Below the pieces are notes generated by a model. That model did not search any database and was not told where the DNA came from. It saw nothing but the letters and a program-made list of their open reading frames with translations. DNA of 64,000 bases from Rossellomorea vietnamensis NBRC 101237. GTDB taxonomy: Bacteria > Bacillota > Bacilli > Bacillales > Bacillaceae_B. This document shows positions 44,034 to 54,731 of the stretch, in pieces. The stretch lies in the NCBI RefSeq assembly GCF_001591825.1, contig NZ_BCVQ01000017.1, forward strand, positions 1 to 64,000, given 5' to 3'. Position numbers and translations under genes: made by a program. The stretch's first letter is position 1, and each line of letters starts with the position of its first letter.

Positions 44034-45164
44034 ATGAATGAAGAACGCAAACGCATTTTGGATATGTTGGAAAATGGAACGATATCGGCACAGGAAGCAG
44101 TGGCATTATTGGAAGCACTTGAAGAAAAGCCGCATACATCGAAACCGAAAAAAGAGAAGGATTTCCTTGATGAGTTTGTATCGATTTTTCAAGATGAAAA
44201 AAAGGATGAAAAAGAGCACTCATCCCATTCAGAGAATCCGAAAGATAAGCTCCTTGATTTCATGAATTCGGCCCTCTCTAAGATCAAGAATTTCGACTTC
44301 GACTTTCAATGGAATCAGTCGGTAGAATTGTCCCATGTCTATCAGCAGCCGAATACGGAGTTTGAAAAAATCGATATCGATGTGGCCAATGGGAAGGTGG
44401 AATTGATTCCATGGGATGGTGAGGAAGTCCGGGTGGAATGTGAAGCCAAGGTGTATCGCACGGAAGACCATGAAGAAGCGAGAAAGCAGTTCATGGAGAA
44501 TACGTCCTTTGCCATCGACGGGGATACACTTTATTACTCGACGCAATTAAAGTGGATGAAGGTGGACTCCAAGCTCTATATCCCGAAACACCAGTATAAA
44601 AGGATTTCTGTCCGTTTATTCAATGGTGGGTTAAAAGCGGGGGATTTAGAGGTTCAGGACCTTCGTGCCAAGGCAGCCAATGGGAAGATCCAGATCGACC
44701 GCCTGACTGCTAAGAAAGCGGAAGTCGAAACATCCAACGGTGCGATCTCCATTTTGAACGCAAAAGCGGATCATATAGAGGCGGAATCCATTAACGGGAA
44801 GGTGCATGTTGAAGGTGATATCTCCTACTCCGATGTTCAATCCCTGAATGGAAATATCGTATGTGCATTGACCGGGGAGAAATCCGATACGGTACATGCA
44901 AAAACAGTGACGGGAAATATTGATTTGTTTGTTCCTGAAAATATCAATATTTCAGGAGAAGCCAAATCGAATTTCGGTAGTTTCAAGGTCGAACTGCAGG
45001 GTATTGATGTATTAGAGGAAAAAAATGAAGTGGTGCAGAAATCGATTCGTTTCAGCCGTAAGACGGATTCAGCGGATAAGCTTCATCTTTTTGCGGAAAC
45101 AAAAGCGGGATCTGTCCTCATAAAAAAACATGAACAGAAGAATGTTAATAAGGACAACGCATAA
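44034..45164 (+). CDS. yvlB: DUF4097 beta-helix-type protein
   Basis: The 376-residue protein begins with a short SHOCT-like helical module (ERKRILDMLENGTISAQEAVALLEAL). A charged linker follows. A long region of repeating strands comes next (KAANGKIQIDRLTAKKAEVETSNG lies in it), typical of DUF4097 with its recurring N-G turns. It has no signal peptide or membrane segment and is probably cytoplasmic, membrane-associated through partners. ATG 44034 follows AAAGGGGATGAAAGAGT. Confidence 0.88.
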   Translation: MNEERKRILDMLENGTISAQEAVALLEALEEKPHTSKPKKEKDFLDEFVSIFQDEKKDEKEHSSHSENPKDKLLDFMNSALSKIKNFDFDFQWNQSVELSHVYQQPNTEFEKIDIDVANGKVELIPWDGEEVRVECEAKVYRTEDHEEARKQFMENTSFAIDGDTLYYSTQLKWMKVDSKLYIPKHQYKRISVRLFNGGLKAGDLEVQDLRAKAANGKIQIDRLTAKKAEVETSNGAISILNAKADHIEAESINGKVHVEGDISYSDVQSLNGNIVCALTGEKSDTVHAKTVTGNIDLFVPENINISGEAKSNFGSFKVELQGIDVLEEKNEVVQKSIRFSRKTDSADKLHLFAETKAGSVLIKKHEQKNVNKDNA

Positions 45165-45185
45165 GATGAGAAAGAAGGAATAACG

Positions 45186-45389
45186 ATGAAAAAACGATTA
45201 GCACGATCAAGGTCTGACCGTAAGCTTGCCGGGGTGATTGGTGGATTGTCCCGTTATGTAGGGATTGATTCAACGATCCTTAGGGTGATCTTCATCATCC
45301 TGCTCATTCCAACGGGGTTTTTCCCACTGGCTGTCGTATATGGTTTATTGGCCTTCGTGCTGCCACATGAGGAGGAAGCCATCAGATAA
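45186..45389 (+). CDS. yvlC: PspC-domain membrane protein
   Basis: The 67-residue protein is a bare PspC domain: KRLARSRSDRKLAGVIGG at the N-terminus, YVGIDSTILRVIFIILL and a final hydrophobic stretch. PspC proteins sense or answer membrane stress. ATG 45186 is behind GAAAGAAGGAATAACG. Its stop overlaps the next start (TAATG). Confidence 0.93.
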   Translation: MKKRLARSRSDRKLAGVIGGLSRYVGIDSTILRVIFIILLIPTGFFPLAVVYGLLAFVLPHEEEAIR

Positions 45390-45745
45390 TGAGATGGATT
45401 ATTGGAATTTTAATCAATGCAGTGATCTTTATTGCATTAGCCGGCTTTTTTGACGGGTTTGAAGTGTCGGGGATCGGAGCGGCGATAGGAGCGAGCTTTA
45501 TCCTGTCGATTCTGAATGTGCTCGTGAAACCGATTTTGATCATCCTGACATTGCCGGTCACGATTTTATCACTGGGACTGTTTCTATTCGTCATCAACGC
45601 CATCACGTTATTACTGACGGATGGTCTGATGGGAAGCAGTTTTGAACTCTCAGGTTTCGGCATGGCCTTTCTGGCATCGATCATTTTGTCACTTGCCAAT
45701 TTGGTGATCCAGAAAGCGGTGCTCGACCCGATGAAAGAGAAATGA
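45389..45745 (+). CDS. yvlD: Phage holin family 4-type membrane protein
   Basis: The 118-residue protein has four membrane helices and matches the Mycobacterium phage PH / holin-4 superfamily layout of YvlD (GFDGFEVSGIGAAIGASFIL-type first half, with the equivalent text FFDGFEVSGIGAAIGAS here). In this operon it is an envelope-stress protein, not a lysis protein. It is coupled to yvlC by an overlapping TAATG. Confidence 0.88.
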   Translation: MRWIIGILINAVIFIALAGFFDGFEVSGIGAAIGASFILSILNVLVKPILIILTLPVTILSLGLFLFVINAITLLLTDGLMGSSFELSGFGMAFLASIILSLANLVIQKAVLDPMKEK

Positions 45746-45752
45746 ATACAAA

Positions 45753-45786
45753 AGGACTCCGGTTTTCTCTAGCCGGAGTTTTTTTA
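45753..45786 (+). terminator. Intrinsic terminator of yvlABCD
   Basis: ACTCCGG and CCGGAGT form a perfect 7-bp stem followed by seven T. Confidence 0.88.
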
Positions 45787-45848
45787 TGATCAAAAAAGGG
45801 GTTTCCTATTTTAAAATAGAAATACTTGGAAAGGGGAGTGGTTTTCAT

Positions 45849-46499
45849 ATGAAAATGACAACTGGTGTAATCAAGGGATATGGGGAAATCGATGTACCGT
45901 ACACGCGATTATCCCAGGGAGAAAACGCTGAAGGGATCGCTATCCTCTTGCCGGGGCTCGGTTACAGTGTGCAGGCACCTTTGCTTCATTATTCGACAGG
46001 CATATATCTGCAGAAGGGATTTGACGTGCTGCATGTTAACTATCAATATACGAATGCGGACTACGAAAGATTTTCTGTGGAAGAGGTGGACGATGCCTTA
46101 AAGTACGATGTGAATAAGGTCATCGATAAAGTATTGCAGGATCATACCTATCCACATATCCACATCGTGGCCAAGTCGTTCGGGACATTGTCTTTAGGGG
46201 CTGAATCAGCGAGGGAGTCCCTACAGGAGGCCAAGTTCATCTGGTTGACCCCCTTACTGAAAGAGGATGAAATCTTTCAGGCCATGTTGGATAGTAAGCA
46301 GGAGGGGCTTTGTATCATCGGGGATGGTGATCGTCATTATGATGAGGGGAGATTCCATGAACTTAAAACGAATCAACGCCTGGAGGTGCATCTGATCAAA
46401 GGTGCAAATCACAGCCTTGAGCATGACTTCAATGTTCTCGATTCCATCTCCACCCATAAAGAGATCATGTCGATCATCAAAGCATTCTCAGAAGCGTAG
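45849..46499 (+). CDS. Alpha/beta hydrolase-like protein of unknown role
   Basis: The 216-residue protein has an alpha/beta hydrolase core. LLPGLGYSVQAPLLHYS (about 35-51) is the oxyanion region. AKSFGTLS (about 107-114) is the nucleophile elbow, with Ser in K-S-F-G. IIGDGDRHYD holds a probable acidic residue, and GANHSLE (about 187-193) the catalytic His. ATG 45849 follows AAAGGGGAG; the frame extends upstream into the yvlD terminator without support. The substrate is unknown. Confidence 0.8.
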   Translation: MKMTTGVIKGYGEIDVPYTRLSQGENAEGIAILLPGLGYSVQAPLLHYSTGIYLQKGFDVLHVNYQYTNADYERFSVEEVDDALKYDVNKVIDKVLQDHTYPHIHIVAKSFGTLSLGAESARESLQEAKFIWLTPLLKEDEIFQAMLDSKQEGLCIIGDGDRHYDEGRFHELKTNQRLEVHLIKGANHSLEHDFNVLDSISTHKEIMSIIKAFSEA

Positions 46500-46627
46500 C
46501 CGGGGCTGCGCTTTTGTTCATTCCTTTGACTAAGCAAGCCTCCTTGCGCTTTTCTCCATTATTGCTAAAATAGGTTAGAGTACGCTTATAAATATGAAGC
46601 GAGTGTAACGTGAAGGAGGAGCTGCTT

Positions 46628-47563
46628 GTGGCTAAAGTTCGCACAAAAGATATCGTCGAGAAGTTTAAATTGGACCTTGTCGGCGGAGAAGAGGGTTTAC
46701 ATAGACCGATTACGACGAGTGATATTTCCCGTCCAGGACTTGAAATGGCCGGATATTTCAACTACTATCCCGCCGAACGCATTCAATTACTGGGGAAGAC
46801 CGAATTGTCCTTCCTGGAATTACTGGATGAATCAGAACGCAAGCGCAGGATGGAAGCGCTTTGTACAGATATCACCCCTGGCATCATTATTTCGAGGGAC
46901 CTGGAGATACCGGATGAGCTGGTGGAAGCGGCGAATCGATATGATGTCCCTGTCATGCGTTCATCCATGAAAACGACACGGTTTTCCTCAAGACTGACGA
47001 ATTACTTGGAAAGTAAGCTTGCTCCTACGACGGCCATCCACGGTGTATTGGTCGACATCTATGGGGTCGGTGTATTGATCACGGGAAAAAGCGGCGTCGG
47101 GAAAAGTGAAACCGCCCTTGAGCTTGTGAAAAGAGGGCACCGCCTTGTGGCCGATGACTGTGTGGAAATCAGACAGGAAGACATGGATACGTTGATCGGC
47201 AGCTCTCCTGAGTTAATCGAACATCTCCTTGAGATCCGTGGACTCGGCATCATCAATGTGATGACGTTGTTCGGTGCCGGAGCAGTGCGGAGCTACAAGC
47301 GCATTACCCTGTGCATCAATCTTGAGCTATGGGATAAAACGAAACAGTACGACCGCCTTGGGCTGGAAGAAGAGAAAATGAGAATCATTGATACGGATAT
47401 TACGAAATATACCGTGCCGGTCCGTCCGGGACGAAACCTTGCCGTCATCATCGAGGTGGCTGCCATGAACTTCCGCCTGAAGCGAATGGGCGTCAATGCA
47501 GCCGAACAGTTTACAAACCGTCTGGCTGATGTGATTGAAGACGGGGAGAATGAAGATATCTAA
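46628..47563 (+). CDS. hprK: HPr kinase/phosphorylase
   Basis: The 311-residue bifunctional enzyme phosphorylates and dephosphorylates Ser46 of HPr (and Crh), the signal for CcpA-dependent carbon catabolite control. The P-loop GKSGVGKS is at residues 153-160, with the HprK signature [11 protein letters not shown] (about 203-213) following. The start is GTG 46628 behind AAGGAGGAGCTGCTT. It heads the operon hprK-lgt-yvoD-ppaX-yvoF, as in other bacilli. Confidence 0.96.
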   Translation: MAKVRTKDIVEKFKLDLVGGEEGLHRPITTSDISRPGLEMAGYFNYYPAERIQLLGKTELSFLELLDESERKRRMEALCTDITPGIIISRDLEIPDELVEAANRYDVPVMRSSMKTTRFSSRLTNYLESKLAPTTAIHGVLVDIYGVGVLITGKSGVGKSETALELVKRGHRLVADDCVEIRQEDMDTLIGSSPELIEHLLEIRGLGIINVMTLFGAGAVRSYKRITLCINLELWDKTKQYDRLGLEEEKMRIIDTDITKYTVPVRPGRNLAVIIEVAAMNFRLKRMGVNAAEQFTNRLADVIEDGENEDI

Positions 47564-47594
47564 GCTTTACATATAATAAAAAAGGAGAGACATA

Positions 47595-48431
47595 ATGAAC
47601 GAGAATATAACGCCAATCGATCCTATTGCCATTTCCCTCGGTCCCATCCAGGTACACTGGTATGGAGTCATCATCGGACTTGGAATTGCACTGGGACTTT
47701 ACTTAGTCATTCGTGAAAGCAAGCGATTAGGTCTTCATCCCGATACCTTTATCGATTTGCTCGTCTGGGCGATTCCCATCGCCATTATCTGTGCCAGGAT
47801 TTATTATGTGGCCTTTGAGTGGGACAATTATTATGCTGATCATCCCGGGGATATCATCAAAGTATGGAATGGCGGGATTGCCATCCATGGTGCGTTGATC
47901 GGATCCGTCCTCACGACGGTTGTTTTTGCAAAAATCAAAGGGTTGTCTTTCTGGAAGCTGACGGATATCGCCGCACCAAGCATCATCCTCGGTCAGGCGA
48001 TCGGACGCTGGGGGAACTTTGTGAACCAGGAGGCACATGGCGGTGAGGTGTCACGCTCATTCCTTGAAAGTTTGAAGCTTCCTGAATTCATCATCAATCA
48101 AATGTACATCGACGGGGCGTATTACCAGCCGACCTTCTTATATGAATCTCTTTGGAGCTTCGCAGGGTTGATCCTGCTGCTTGTTCTGAGAAGAAAAGCC
48201 GACTGGCTGCGACGGGGAGAATTGTTCCTCGTCTATGTGATCTGGTATTCAATCGGACGATTCTATGTAGAGGGTCTGAGGACGGATAGCCTGATGCTCG
48301 GATCTTTACGGTTCGCTCAAGTGATCTCCATCGTCCTGATCATTGCAGCGATTGCTGTGTTCTTTTACAGAAGAAAAACGGGTCTTGCCCAAAAAGCATA
48401 CGATGAAAAGACAGATACAGTGAACGCATAA
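47595..48431 (+). CDS. lgt: Prolipoprotein diacylglyceryl transferase
   Basis: The 278-residue, seven-helix membrane enzyme transfers diacylglycerol from phosphatidylglycerol to the lipobox Cys of prelipoproteins. Conserved segments include IHGALIGSV (about 96) and the signature [14 protein letters not shown] (about 137-150). ATG 47595 is behind AAAGGAGAGACATA. Substrates in this window would include CccB and the peptide-binding lipoprotein. Confidence 0.95.
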   Translation: MNENITPIDPIAISLGPIQVHWYGVIIGLGIALGLYLVIRESKRLGLHPDTFIDLLVWAIPIAIICARIYYVAFEWDNYYADHPGDIIKVWNGGIAIHGALIGSVLTTVVFAKIKGLSFWKLTDIAAPSIILGQAIGRWGNFVNQEAHGGEVSRSFLESLKLPEFIINQMYIDGAYYQPTFLYESLWSFAGLILLLVLRRKADWLRRGELFLVYVIWYSIGRFYVEGLRTDSLMLGSLRFAQVISIVLIIAAIAVFFYRRKTGLAQKAYDEKTDTVNA

Positions 48432-48450
48432 CAAAAGGGGAGAGGGAACT

Positions 48451-49416
48451 ATGTGGATGTCATCTTTGAAAAATGGCGGACTCACAGGCTTGAAAACAAC
48501 GTGGTCGCTGGGGAAAGTCATTTTTCCGATCACGCTGATCGTCTTTTTGCTGCAATACACACCGGTCCTGCCGTGGATCATGGAGAAGATCTCGCCGTTC
48601 ATGAGGCTTCTCGGTCTGTCGGGCGATGCGGCGATTCCCCTTGTCCTTGGGAATTTCCTTAACCTATATGCAGGGATCGGCGGGATTTTGTCCCTTGATT
48701 TAACGGTGAAGGAAGTATTCATCATTGCGGTGATGCTGTCTTTCTCACATAATCTGTTCATTGAATCGACAGTCGCGTCAAAAGTGGGCGTGAAGATCTG
48801 GCTGATAGTCACAGTGAGGATCGGACTCGCTCTCCTGTCGGCCGTCATCATCAATCTCGTGTGGAGCGGCGGATCTGACATAGCGAAGTACGGGATGATG
48901 CCCCCTCAGCAGGCGGAGCCCGATGGATGGGGAGAAATCGTCTTGCTAGGGCTTGAAAAAGCAGGGTTCGGTGTTCTGCAATTGGCCCTGATCGTCATTC
49001 CTCTGATGATCATCATCCAGGTGATGAAAGATCTGAAATGGATGGATGCCTTTTCCCGTTGGATGTCACCTGCCACACGGGCCCTCGGAATGAATGAGAA
49101 TACGTCGACGACGATGGTAGCTGGACTTGTCATCGGTCTCGCCTACGGTGCGGGTGTCATGATCCAGGCGGTCAAGGAAGACGGGGTAAGTAAGAAAGAT
49201 GTCACCATCGCTTTCCTATTTTTAGTGGCATGTCATGCAGTGGTGGAGGATACAGTGATCTTCATACCCCTTGGCATACCTGTACTGCCACTTCTTTTGA
49301 TCAGGCTGGTGACCGCGATCCTGTTAACCATGCTGGTCGCTTATATCTGGAATAAAGTTGATGCCAAGAAAGAAAAGGAGCTGCATTATGAGCAGGATTA
49401 CAACAATTCTATTTGA
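48451..49416 (+). CDS. yvoD: Nucleoside-recognition (Gate) domain membrane protein YvoD
   Basis: The 321-residue integral membrane protein has two Gate/nucleoside-recognition domains (about residues 20-130 and 170-300). [19 protein letters not shown] and [19 protein letters not shown] are characteristic. The transported solute is unknown. It starts at ATG 48451 (or 48457) after AAAAGGGGAGAGGGAAC. It overlaps ppaX by 29 nt. Confidence 0.88.
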   Translation: MWMSSLKNGGLTGLKTTWSLGKVIFPITLIVFLLQYTPVLPWIMEKISPFMRLLGLSGDAAIPLVLGNFLNLYAGIGGILSLDLTVKEVFIIAVMLSFSHNLFIESTVASKVGVKIWLIVTVRIGLALLSAVIINLVWSGGSDIAKYGMMPPQQAEPDGWGEIVLLGLEKAGFGVLQLALIVIPLMIIIQVMKDLKWMDAFSRWMSPATRALGMNENTSTTMVAGLVIGLAYGAGVMIQAVKEDGVSKKDVTIAFLFLVACHAVVEDTVIFIPLGIPVLPLLLIRLVTAILLTMLVAYIWNKVDAKKEKELHYEQDYNNSI

Positions 49417-50038
49417 CTTGGATGGGACATTGATCAACACGAATGATCTGATCATTTCATCCTTTTTGCATACATTGAATCATTATTATCCCGGCCAATA
49501 CGGGGAAGAAGACGTTCATCCTTTTATGGGGCCGCCTCTTGAAGAGTCCTTCGGCGGGTTGGATCCCGATAAGATGGAAGAAATGTGCGCTCACTACCGC
49601 GCCTACAATCACGAGCATCATGATTCCCTCGTGACAGAGTTTGAGGGAGTCTATGAAACCGTGAAGACCCTTTACGACAATGGATACAAATTAGCGATCG
49701 TGTCGACGAAGGTCCGTGATGTGGTATTGAAGGGATTGGATCTGATGAATCTTCGTCCGTTCTTTGAGGTCATCATCACCCTGGATGAAGTGGAGAACGC
49801 GAAGCCCCATCCGGAACCGATCGAGAAAGCATTGGTGGCACTGGGATCTTCCCCTGGTGAAGCCATCATGATCGGAGACAACCACCACGACATTTTAGCC
49901 GGAAAAAATGCTGGCGTGCTGTCGGCAGGTGTTGCCTGGAGTGCCAAGGGAAGGGAACATCTGGCCCACTATGAACCGGACTTCATGCTTGAAAACATGA
50001 GGGATTTATTAGCGATCGTGGGAGCCCCGACTGCATGA
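49388..50038 (+). CDS. ppaX: Pyrophosphatase PpaX (HAD superfamily)
   Basis: The 216-residue HAD hydrolase has nucleophile Asp in [10 protein letters not shown] (Asp9 or so), Thr/Ser in VSTK (motif II), and IGDNHHDI (motif IV). In B. subtilis it hydrolyses the pyrophosphate released when HprK/P dephosphorylates P-Ser-HPr. That explains its place in the hprK operon. ATG 49388 is behind AAGGAGCTGCATT. The length equals the B. subtilis enzyme. Confidence 0.94.
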   Translation: MSRITTILFDLDGTLINTNDLIISSFLHTLNHYYPGQYGEEDVHPFMGPPLEESFGGLDPDKMEEMCAHYRAYNHEHHDSLVTEFEGVYETVKTLYDNGYKLAIVSTKVRDVVLKGLDLMNLRPFFEVIITLDEVENAKPHPEPIEKALVALGSSPGEAIMIGDNHHDILAGKNAGVLSAGVAWSAKGREHLAHYEPDFMLENMRDLLAIVGAPTA

Positions 50039-50574
50039 GACGGACGACCCGCTATCCTGTTGAAGGAGCAAATTCCCTCTGGCACGTATACAAAACCGTA
50101 CCATTCGGGAAGGTCGTCAAAAATTTCATCGTCATCCAACTCGCCCGTTACACACCGTTTTTAGGGATGAAGAATTGGCTGTATAAAACGTTTCTCCGGA
50201 TGAAGATCGGAGAACACACGTCATTCGCCCTGATGGTGATGCTGGATGTGATGTTTCCCGAGAAGATTTCCGTGGGACGGAATACGGTCATCGGCTATAA
50301 TACGACGATCCTTGCCCATGAGTATTTGATCAAGGAGTACCGCCTGGGTGAGGTGGAGATCGGATCGGAAGTGATGATCGGTGCCAACACGACGGTTTTA
50401 CCGGGCGTGAAGATCGGAGACGGCGCCATCGTCTCGGCAGGTACCCTTGTACATAAAGATGTGCCGGCAGGGGCATTCGTCGGTGGAAACCCGATGAAAG
50501 TCATCTACACGAAAGAGGAGCTTGCCGAAAGGTGGCGGGAAGATGCCATCTATGGATTGAATAAAGAAGAATAA
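50035..50574 (+). CDS. yvoF: Left-handed beta-helix acyltransferase YvoF
   Basis: The 179-residue protein carries hexapeptide repeats ([39 protein letters not shown], about 95-145). These build the left-handed parallel beta-helix of acetyl/acyltransferases. [10 protein letters not shown] near 153 is the usual closing motif. The ATGA overlap with ppaX shows coupling. The acceptor is unknown. Confidence 0.9.
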   Translation: MRRTTRYPVEGANSLWHVYKTVPFGKVVKNFIVIQLARYTPFLGMKNWLYKTFLRMKIGEHTSFALMVMLDVMFPEKISVGRNTVIGYNTTILAHEYLIKEYRLGEVEIGSEVMIGANTTVLPGVKIGDGAIVSAGTLVHKDVPAGAFVGGNPMKVIYTKEELAERWREDAIYGLNKEE

Positions 50575-50577
50575 GGG

Positions 50578-50617
50578 AAAAGGCAAAGATAGAGTGAATT
50601 CTGTCTTTGCCTTTTTT
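50578..50617 (+). terminator. Intrinsic terminator of the hprK operon
   Basis: AAAAGGCAAAGA and TCTTTGCCTTTT pair across 14 nt and end in T6. Confidence 0.9.
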
Positions 50618-50683
50618 ATTATTATGAAAATGGCAGATAACCGAGCCACCGACCTCCCCTGACCATTCACCCCGCAAAAACGG

Positions 50684-50712
50684 TTGACGAATAAAAAAAG
50701 AAACGCTACACT
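50684..50712 (+). promoter_or_regulatory. Sigma-A promoter of the his operon
   Basis: TTGACG (50684-50689), 17 nt, TACACT (50707-50712). The leader to hisZ is about 115 nt, AT-rich, with no T-box or His-codon leader peptide visible. Confidence 0.7.
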
Positions 50713-50832
50713 ACAAATAACTTTATTTTATTAGCACATTAGCGAACTAAAGGATTTCTGAATAATCGAGAAGTAGTAACAATCCCTCATTAAGGGAAAA
50801 ATAGATGAATTAATACGCCAAAGGTGGTTCTT

Positions 50833-52020
50833 ATGACTAAGTTATTTATGTTCGAGAAGCCATTGGGAATGAGAGATACATTTCCTGATTTATATGAAAT
50901 CAAAGATCAGACGAAGAAGAAAATGGAACAGGCCATGAAGCTGTGGGGGTACCGGTTCATTGAAACCCCGAGCCTGGAGTATTATGAAACCGTTGGGGAA
51001 GCATCGGCCATCCTCGATCAACAGTTATTCAAGCTATTGGATCAACAGGGGCATACACTGGTGCTCAGGCCGGATATGACAGCCCCGATCGCGCGGATTG
51101 CAGCATCGAAGCTATTAAAAGAAGAAGCGCCTCTCAGACTTGCCTATTCAAATTCAGTCTTCAGGGCCCAGCAGCGGGAAGGCGGACGGCCGGCAGAATT
51201 TGAACAGGTGGGGATCGAATGTATCGGGGATGATTCCGTCAGTGCCGATGCCGAAGTGATTGCCCTTATGGTGTCTGTCCTCAAAGAAGCAGGCTTGGAG
51301 CATTTCAAGATTTCCATCGGGCATATCGGGTTCGTACAGGAACTGTTCACTCAAATCGTCGGAACCGAAGAACGGGCAGACACGTTAAGACGATATTTAT
51401 ATGAAAAAAATTATGTCGGCTACCGTCAGCATGTCAACGAACTGGCCCTTTCATCCATCGATAAGGAGCGGCTGTTCAGGTTCCTGCAATTACGGGGATC
51501 GGAAGACGTGCTCGGTGAAGCGCATAGCCTCCTCGAGGGAGGAAAGGGACTCGGTGCATTGGAACAACTGAAAGATCTGTGGAGTATTTTAAAAGATTAT
51601 GAAGTGGAGAAATATGTGAAATTCGACTTGAGCCTTGTTAGCCATATGAGCTATTATTCCGGCATTTTATTTGAAGTGTATGGGGAGAATGTCGGGTTTG
51701 CCATCGGAAATGGCGGTAGATACAATAAGCTCCTTGAAAAGTTCGGTAAGAATTCCGGGGCGACAGGCTTCGGATTGCGCCTTGACTACGTACTGGAAGC
51801 GATGCAGGTTGAATTATCTTCCACCCTTCAGCAGTGTGTACTGTTCAGTGATGAGCGCAGGAAGGAAGCCATCGGCCTTGCGCGTGACTTGAGGAAGGAA
51901 GGGGTCGAGGTTGTACTGCAGAACTGGAAGGGTGTAGGAGATGTGGACGAGTTCACGAAGGGGTTCAGCAATGTCCACTTCGTCGTGGGACAGGACCGGA
52001 AAGGCGGTGAGACATCATGA
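50833..52020 (+). CDS. hisZ: ATP phosphoribosyltransferase regulatory subunit
   Basis: The 395-residue HisRS-like protein lacks the anticodon-binding function and instead activates the short form of HisG. Class II synthetase remnants are visible: motif 2-like [20 protein letters not shown] (about 112-131) and a motif 3-like [10 protein letters not shown] region (about 306). ATG 50833 is behind AAAGGTGGTTCTT. It overlaps hisG by ATGA. It opens an eight-gene histidine operon. Confidence 0.94.
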   Translation: MTKLFMFEKPLGMRDTFPDLYEIKDQTKKKMEQAMKLWGYRFIETPSLEYYETVGEASAILDQQLFKLLDQQGHTLVLRPDMTAPIARIAASKLLKEEAPLRLAYSNSVFRAQQREGGRPAEFEQVGIECIGDDSVSADAEVIALMVSVLKEAGLEHFKISIGHIGFVQELFTQIVGTEERADTLRRYLYEKNYVGYRQHVNELALSSIDKERLFRFLQLRGSEDVLGEAHSLLEGGKGLGALEQLKDLWSILKDYEVEKYVKFDLSLVSHMSYYSGILFEVYGENVGFAIGNGGRYNKLLEKFGKNSGATGFGLRLDYVLEAMQVELSSTLQQCVLFSDERRKEAIGLARDLRKEGVEVVLQNWKGVGDVDEFTKGFSNVHFVVGQDRKGGETS

Positions 52021-52640
52021 GTTCATTAACCATTGCCATGCCTAAAGGCAGGATATTCGAAGAAGCAGTGGAACTATTAAGGAAGGCGGATTACAACCTT
52101 CCACCTGAATTCGATGATTCACGAAAGCTTATCATCGAAGTGCCCGAAGAGGATCTGCGTTTCATCCTGGCGAAACCGATGGATGTCCCGACCTATGTGG
52201 AACATGGTGTCGCTGATCTGGGGATTGCGGGGAAAGACGTCATGCTCGAAGAAGAAAGGGACGTATACGAGCTCCTCGATTTGCGGATCAGCGGATGCTA
52301 TCTGGCGGTAGCGGGACTGCCGAACACGAAGATGAGTGATGTGGCGCCGAAGATCGCGACGAAATACCCGAATGTCGCTTCATCCTATTTCCGGGAGCAG
52401 GGGGAGCAGGTGGAAATCATTAAATTGAACGGTTCCATCGAACTCGCCCCATTGATCGGACTTGCCGACCGCATCGTCGATATCGTATCAACGGGTCGTA
52501 CACTGAAAGAAAACGGCCTGGTCGAATATGAAACCATCGTCGGCATCACCTCGCGCCTCATCGTCAATCCCGTCAGCTACCGCATGAAAGACGAAAAAAT
52601 CGAAGACCTCGTCACCCGGCTGACACGCATCATCGGGTGA
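52017..52640 (+). CDS. hisG: ATP phosphoribosyltransferase, short form
   Basis: The 207-residue catalytic subunit carries out the first step of histidine synthesis (ATP + PRPP). It is the HisG_S type without the C-terminal regulatory domain, which fits the presence of His[15 protein letters not shown] at the N-terminus and [14 protein letters not shown] (about 155-168, PRPP loop) are signatures. Three REP-like copies separate it from hisD; the first begins right at the stop codon. Confidence 0.95.
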   Translation: MSSLTIAMPKGRIFEEAVELLRKADYNLPPEFDDSRKLIIEVPEEDLRFILAKPMDVPTYVEHGVADLGIAGKDVMLEEERDVYELLDLRISGCYLAVAGLPNTKMSDVAPKIATKYPNVASSYFREQGEQVEIIKLNGSIELAPLIGLADRIVDIVSTGRTLKENGLVEYETIVGITSRLIVNPVSYRMKDEKIEDLVTRLTRIIG

Positions 52641-52792
52641 GAGGGACGGACCTCTCTTGTTCGAGTCCGGAATGTAGTGGTGGCAGGCATTTAAGAAGCT
52701 TTTGGGGCGGAATATCGATGGAAATCGAGGTCCGTCCCTCTAAATAGAGATTACATAGGGAAGCTGGTCCTGATTACGGGTCCGTCCCTCTT
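52640..52792. repeat. Three REP-like copies in the hisG-hisD gap
   Basis: Copies lie at 52641-52655 (GAGGGACGGACCTCT), 52727-52741 (GAGGTCCGTCCCTCT) and 52778-52792 (GGGTCCGTCCCTCTT). The first two form a perfect 14-bp inverted pair with a loop of about 70 nt. The third abuts the hisD ribosome-site region. This 157-nt insertion breaks an otherwise tightly spaced operon. Confidence 0.85.
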
Positions 52793-52809
52793 GAAGGTTG
52801 GTGAATTCT

Positions 52810-54084
52810 GTGAAAATTATAAGGGATATAAGCGGGGCGTCGATTAAGCGCTCTGTGGATAGTGGTACGGAAGAGCAGCGCAGGGCGGTCCAGGGGATCA
52901 TTGCTTCTGTGAAGCAGGATGGAGACAGTGCCGTACGTGAGTATACAGAGAGATTCGATGGAGTCCATTTGGATAACTACAAGGTATCTGAGCGTGAGAT
53001 AGAGGAAGCTTTCTCCGCTCTCGATCCGGAAATGGTCTCCATCATTGAAGAAGCGGCAGATAATATCCGTGCCTTCCATGAACAGCAAAAGAGGTCATCA
53101 TGGTTCACAACGGATGAGGAAGGGACGATGTTAGGTCAAAAGCTCACACCCCTTGATTCAGTTGGTGTGTACGTTCCAGGTGGAACTGCAGCCTATCCAT
53201 CATCCGTCTTGATGAATGTACTGCCGGCAAAGGTGGCAGGGGTAAAGAGAATTACAATGGTTTCTCCCCCAGGCAAGAATGGGACATTATCTCCGGGAGT
53301 TCTCGTAGCTGCGAAGGTAGCGGGAGTGGAGGAAATCTTTAAGGTCGGTGGCGCTCAAGCCGTTGCCGCACTTGCATACGGGACGGAATCCATCTTGCCA
53401 GTGGATAAAATCACGGGGCCGGGGAACATTTACGTTGCCCTGGCAAAACGGGAAGTGTTCGGTGATGTGGATATTGATATGATTGCCGGACCGAGTGAAA
53501 TCGTGATCCTGGCCGGCGGAAATCAGAGGGCTGATGAAATCGCTGCAGACCTTCTTTCTCAGGCAGAGCATGATGCGCTTGCTTCAGCGGTCCTCGTGAC
53601 CAATTCATCGGTTCTTGCGGAAGAGGTATCCAGAGAGGTTGAGCGTCAATTGGCTACTCTTCCCCGTGAAGAGATTGCCCGTCAATCCATCCTCGACTAT
53701 GGTGCCATTTATGTGACGAGAGATTTAGAGGAAGGAATTGAGCTCGTCAATGAGCTCGCCGCCGAGCATCTGGAAATCTTGACGGATAAGCCCTTTGAAA
53801 CGATGGCGAAAATCCGCCACGCCGGAGCGATCTTCCTCGGACGATACAGCTCAGAACCTGTCGGGGATTATTTTGCAGGACCGAATCATGTTCTCCCGAC
53901 GAACGGGACAGCCCGTTTCTCAAGTCCGTTGAATGTGGATGAATTTATGAAGAAGACCAGTGTCATCTCCTATAGTGAAACGGCACTGAAGAAAAACTAC
54001 GAAAAAATCGCGAAGCTTGCCCGGTTAGAGGGCCTAGAAGCCCATGCGAGGGCAGTGGAGATTCGATTCGATAAAGAAAAATAG
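52810..54084 (+). CDS. hisD: Histidinol dehydrogenase
   Basis: The 424-residue zinc enzyme oxidises L-histidinol to histidine in two NAD steps. [17 protein letters not shown] (about 118-134), the GPGNIYV segment (about 202) and the IAGPSEI/AEHLEI motifs are diagnostic. I chose GTG 52810, giving the usual MKII-type start. TTG 52798 and GTG 52801 are also in frame but touch the GAAGG motif. Confidence 0.93.
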   Translation: MKIIRDISGASIKRSVDSGTEEQRRAVQGIIASVKQDGDSAVREYTERFDGVHLDNYKVSEREIEEAFSALDPEMVSIIEEAADNIRAFHEQQKRSSWFTTDEEGTMLGQKLTPLDSVGVYVPGGTAAYPSSVLMNVLPAKVAGVKRITMVSPPGKNGTLSPGVLVAAKVAGVEEIFKVGGAQAVAALAYGTESILPVDKITGPGNIYVALAKREVFGDVDIDMIAGPSEIVILAGGNQRADEIAADLLSQAEHDALASAVLVTNSSVLAEEVSREVERQLATLPREEIARQSILDYGAIYVTRDLEEGIELVNELAAEHLEILTDKPFETMAKIRHAGAIFLGRYSSEPVGDYFAGPNHVLPTNGTARFSSPLNVDEFMKKTSVISYSETALKKNYEKIAKLARLEGLEAHARAVEIRFDKEK

Positions 54085-54088
54085 GGAA

Positions 54089-54124
54089 GAGGGACGGACC
54101 CTTCCACAGGAGGTCCGTCCCTCC
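54089..54124. repeat. REP-like hairpin in the hisD-hisB gap
   Basis: GAGGGACGGACC (54089-54100) is exactly complementary to 54112-54123 across an 11-nt loop. It starts 4 nt after the hisD stop and ends about 10 nt before the hisB ribosome site. There is no T tract, so it should not terminate. It could stabilise or process the his mRNA. Confidence 0.88.
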
Positions 54125-54140
54125 AAAAAAGGAGGACATC

Positions 54141-54728
54141 ATGGTGAGAAGTGCAGAGATTGTGCGTAAGACGAATGAGACAGATATCCGGTTGAGTTTT
54201 GGCATCGATGGGGAAGGGAATTCGAGGATCGAGACAGGGGTCCCGTTCATGAGTCATATGATGGATCTGTTTACGAAGCATGGACAATTTGATTGTACGA
54301 TTGAGGCGAACGGGGACACGGAGGTCGACGATCACCACACGACAGAGGATATCGGCATCTGCCTCGGACAGGCATTGCTTGAATCACTCGGAGACAAGAA
54401 AGGAATCAAGCGTTACGGATCGGCCATGGTCCCGATGGATGAAGCCCTGGCCCAGGTCGTGGTGGACCTGAGTAATCGCCCTCACCTTGAATTCCGTGCA
54501 GAACTTCAGAGTCAGAAAGTGGGGACATTCGATACGGAGCTTGTTCATGAATTCCTTTGGAAGCTCGCCCTTGAAGCAAGGATGAACCTTCATGTCATCG
54601 TGCATTACGGTCACAATACCCACCATATCATCGAAGCGATCTTCAAAGCACTGGGACGCGCCCTGGATGAAGCGACCACGATCGATCCCCGTGTAAAAGG
54701 GGTACCATCAACGAAGGGAATGTTATGA
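54141..54728 (+). CDS. hisB: Imidazoleglycerol-phosphate dehydratase
   Basis: The 195-residue monofunctional enzyme removes water from imidazole glycerol phosphate. The metal-binding His-rich motifs are clear: DDHHTTEDIG (about 63-72) and HYGHNTHHIIEA (about 155-166). The end DPRVKGVPSTKGML is the family C-terminus. ATG 54141 is behind AAAAAAGGAGGACATC. Confidence 0.96.
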   Translation: MVRSAEIVRKTNETDIRLSFGIDGEGNSRIETGVPFMSHMMDLFTKHGQFDCTIEANGDTEVDDHHTTEDIGICLGQALLESLGDKKGIKRYGSAMVPMDEALAQVVVDLSNRPHLEFRAELQSQKVGTFDTELVHEFLWKLALEARMNLHVIVHYGHNTHHIIEAIFKALGRALDEATTIDPRVKGVPSTKGML

Positions 54729-54731
54729 TTC

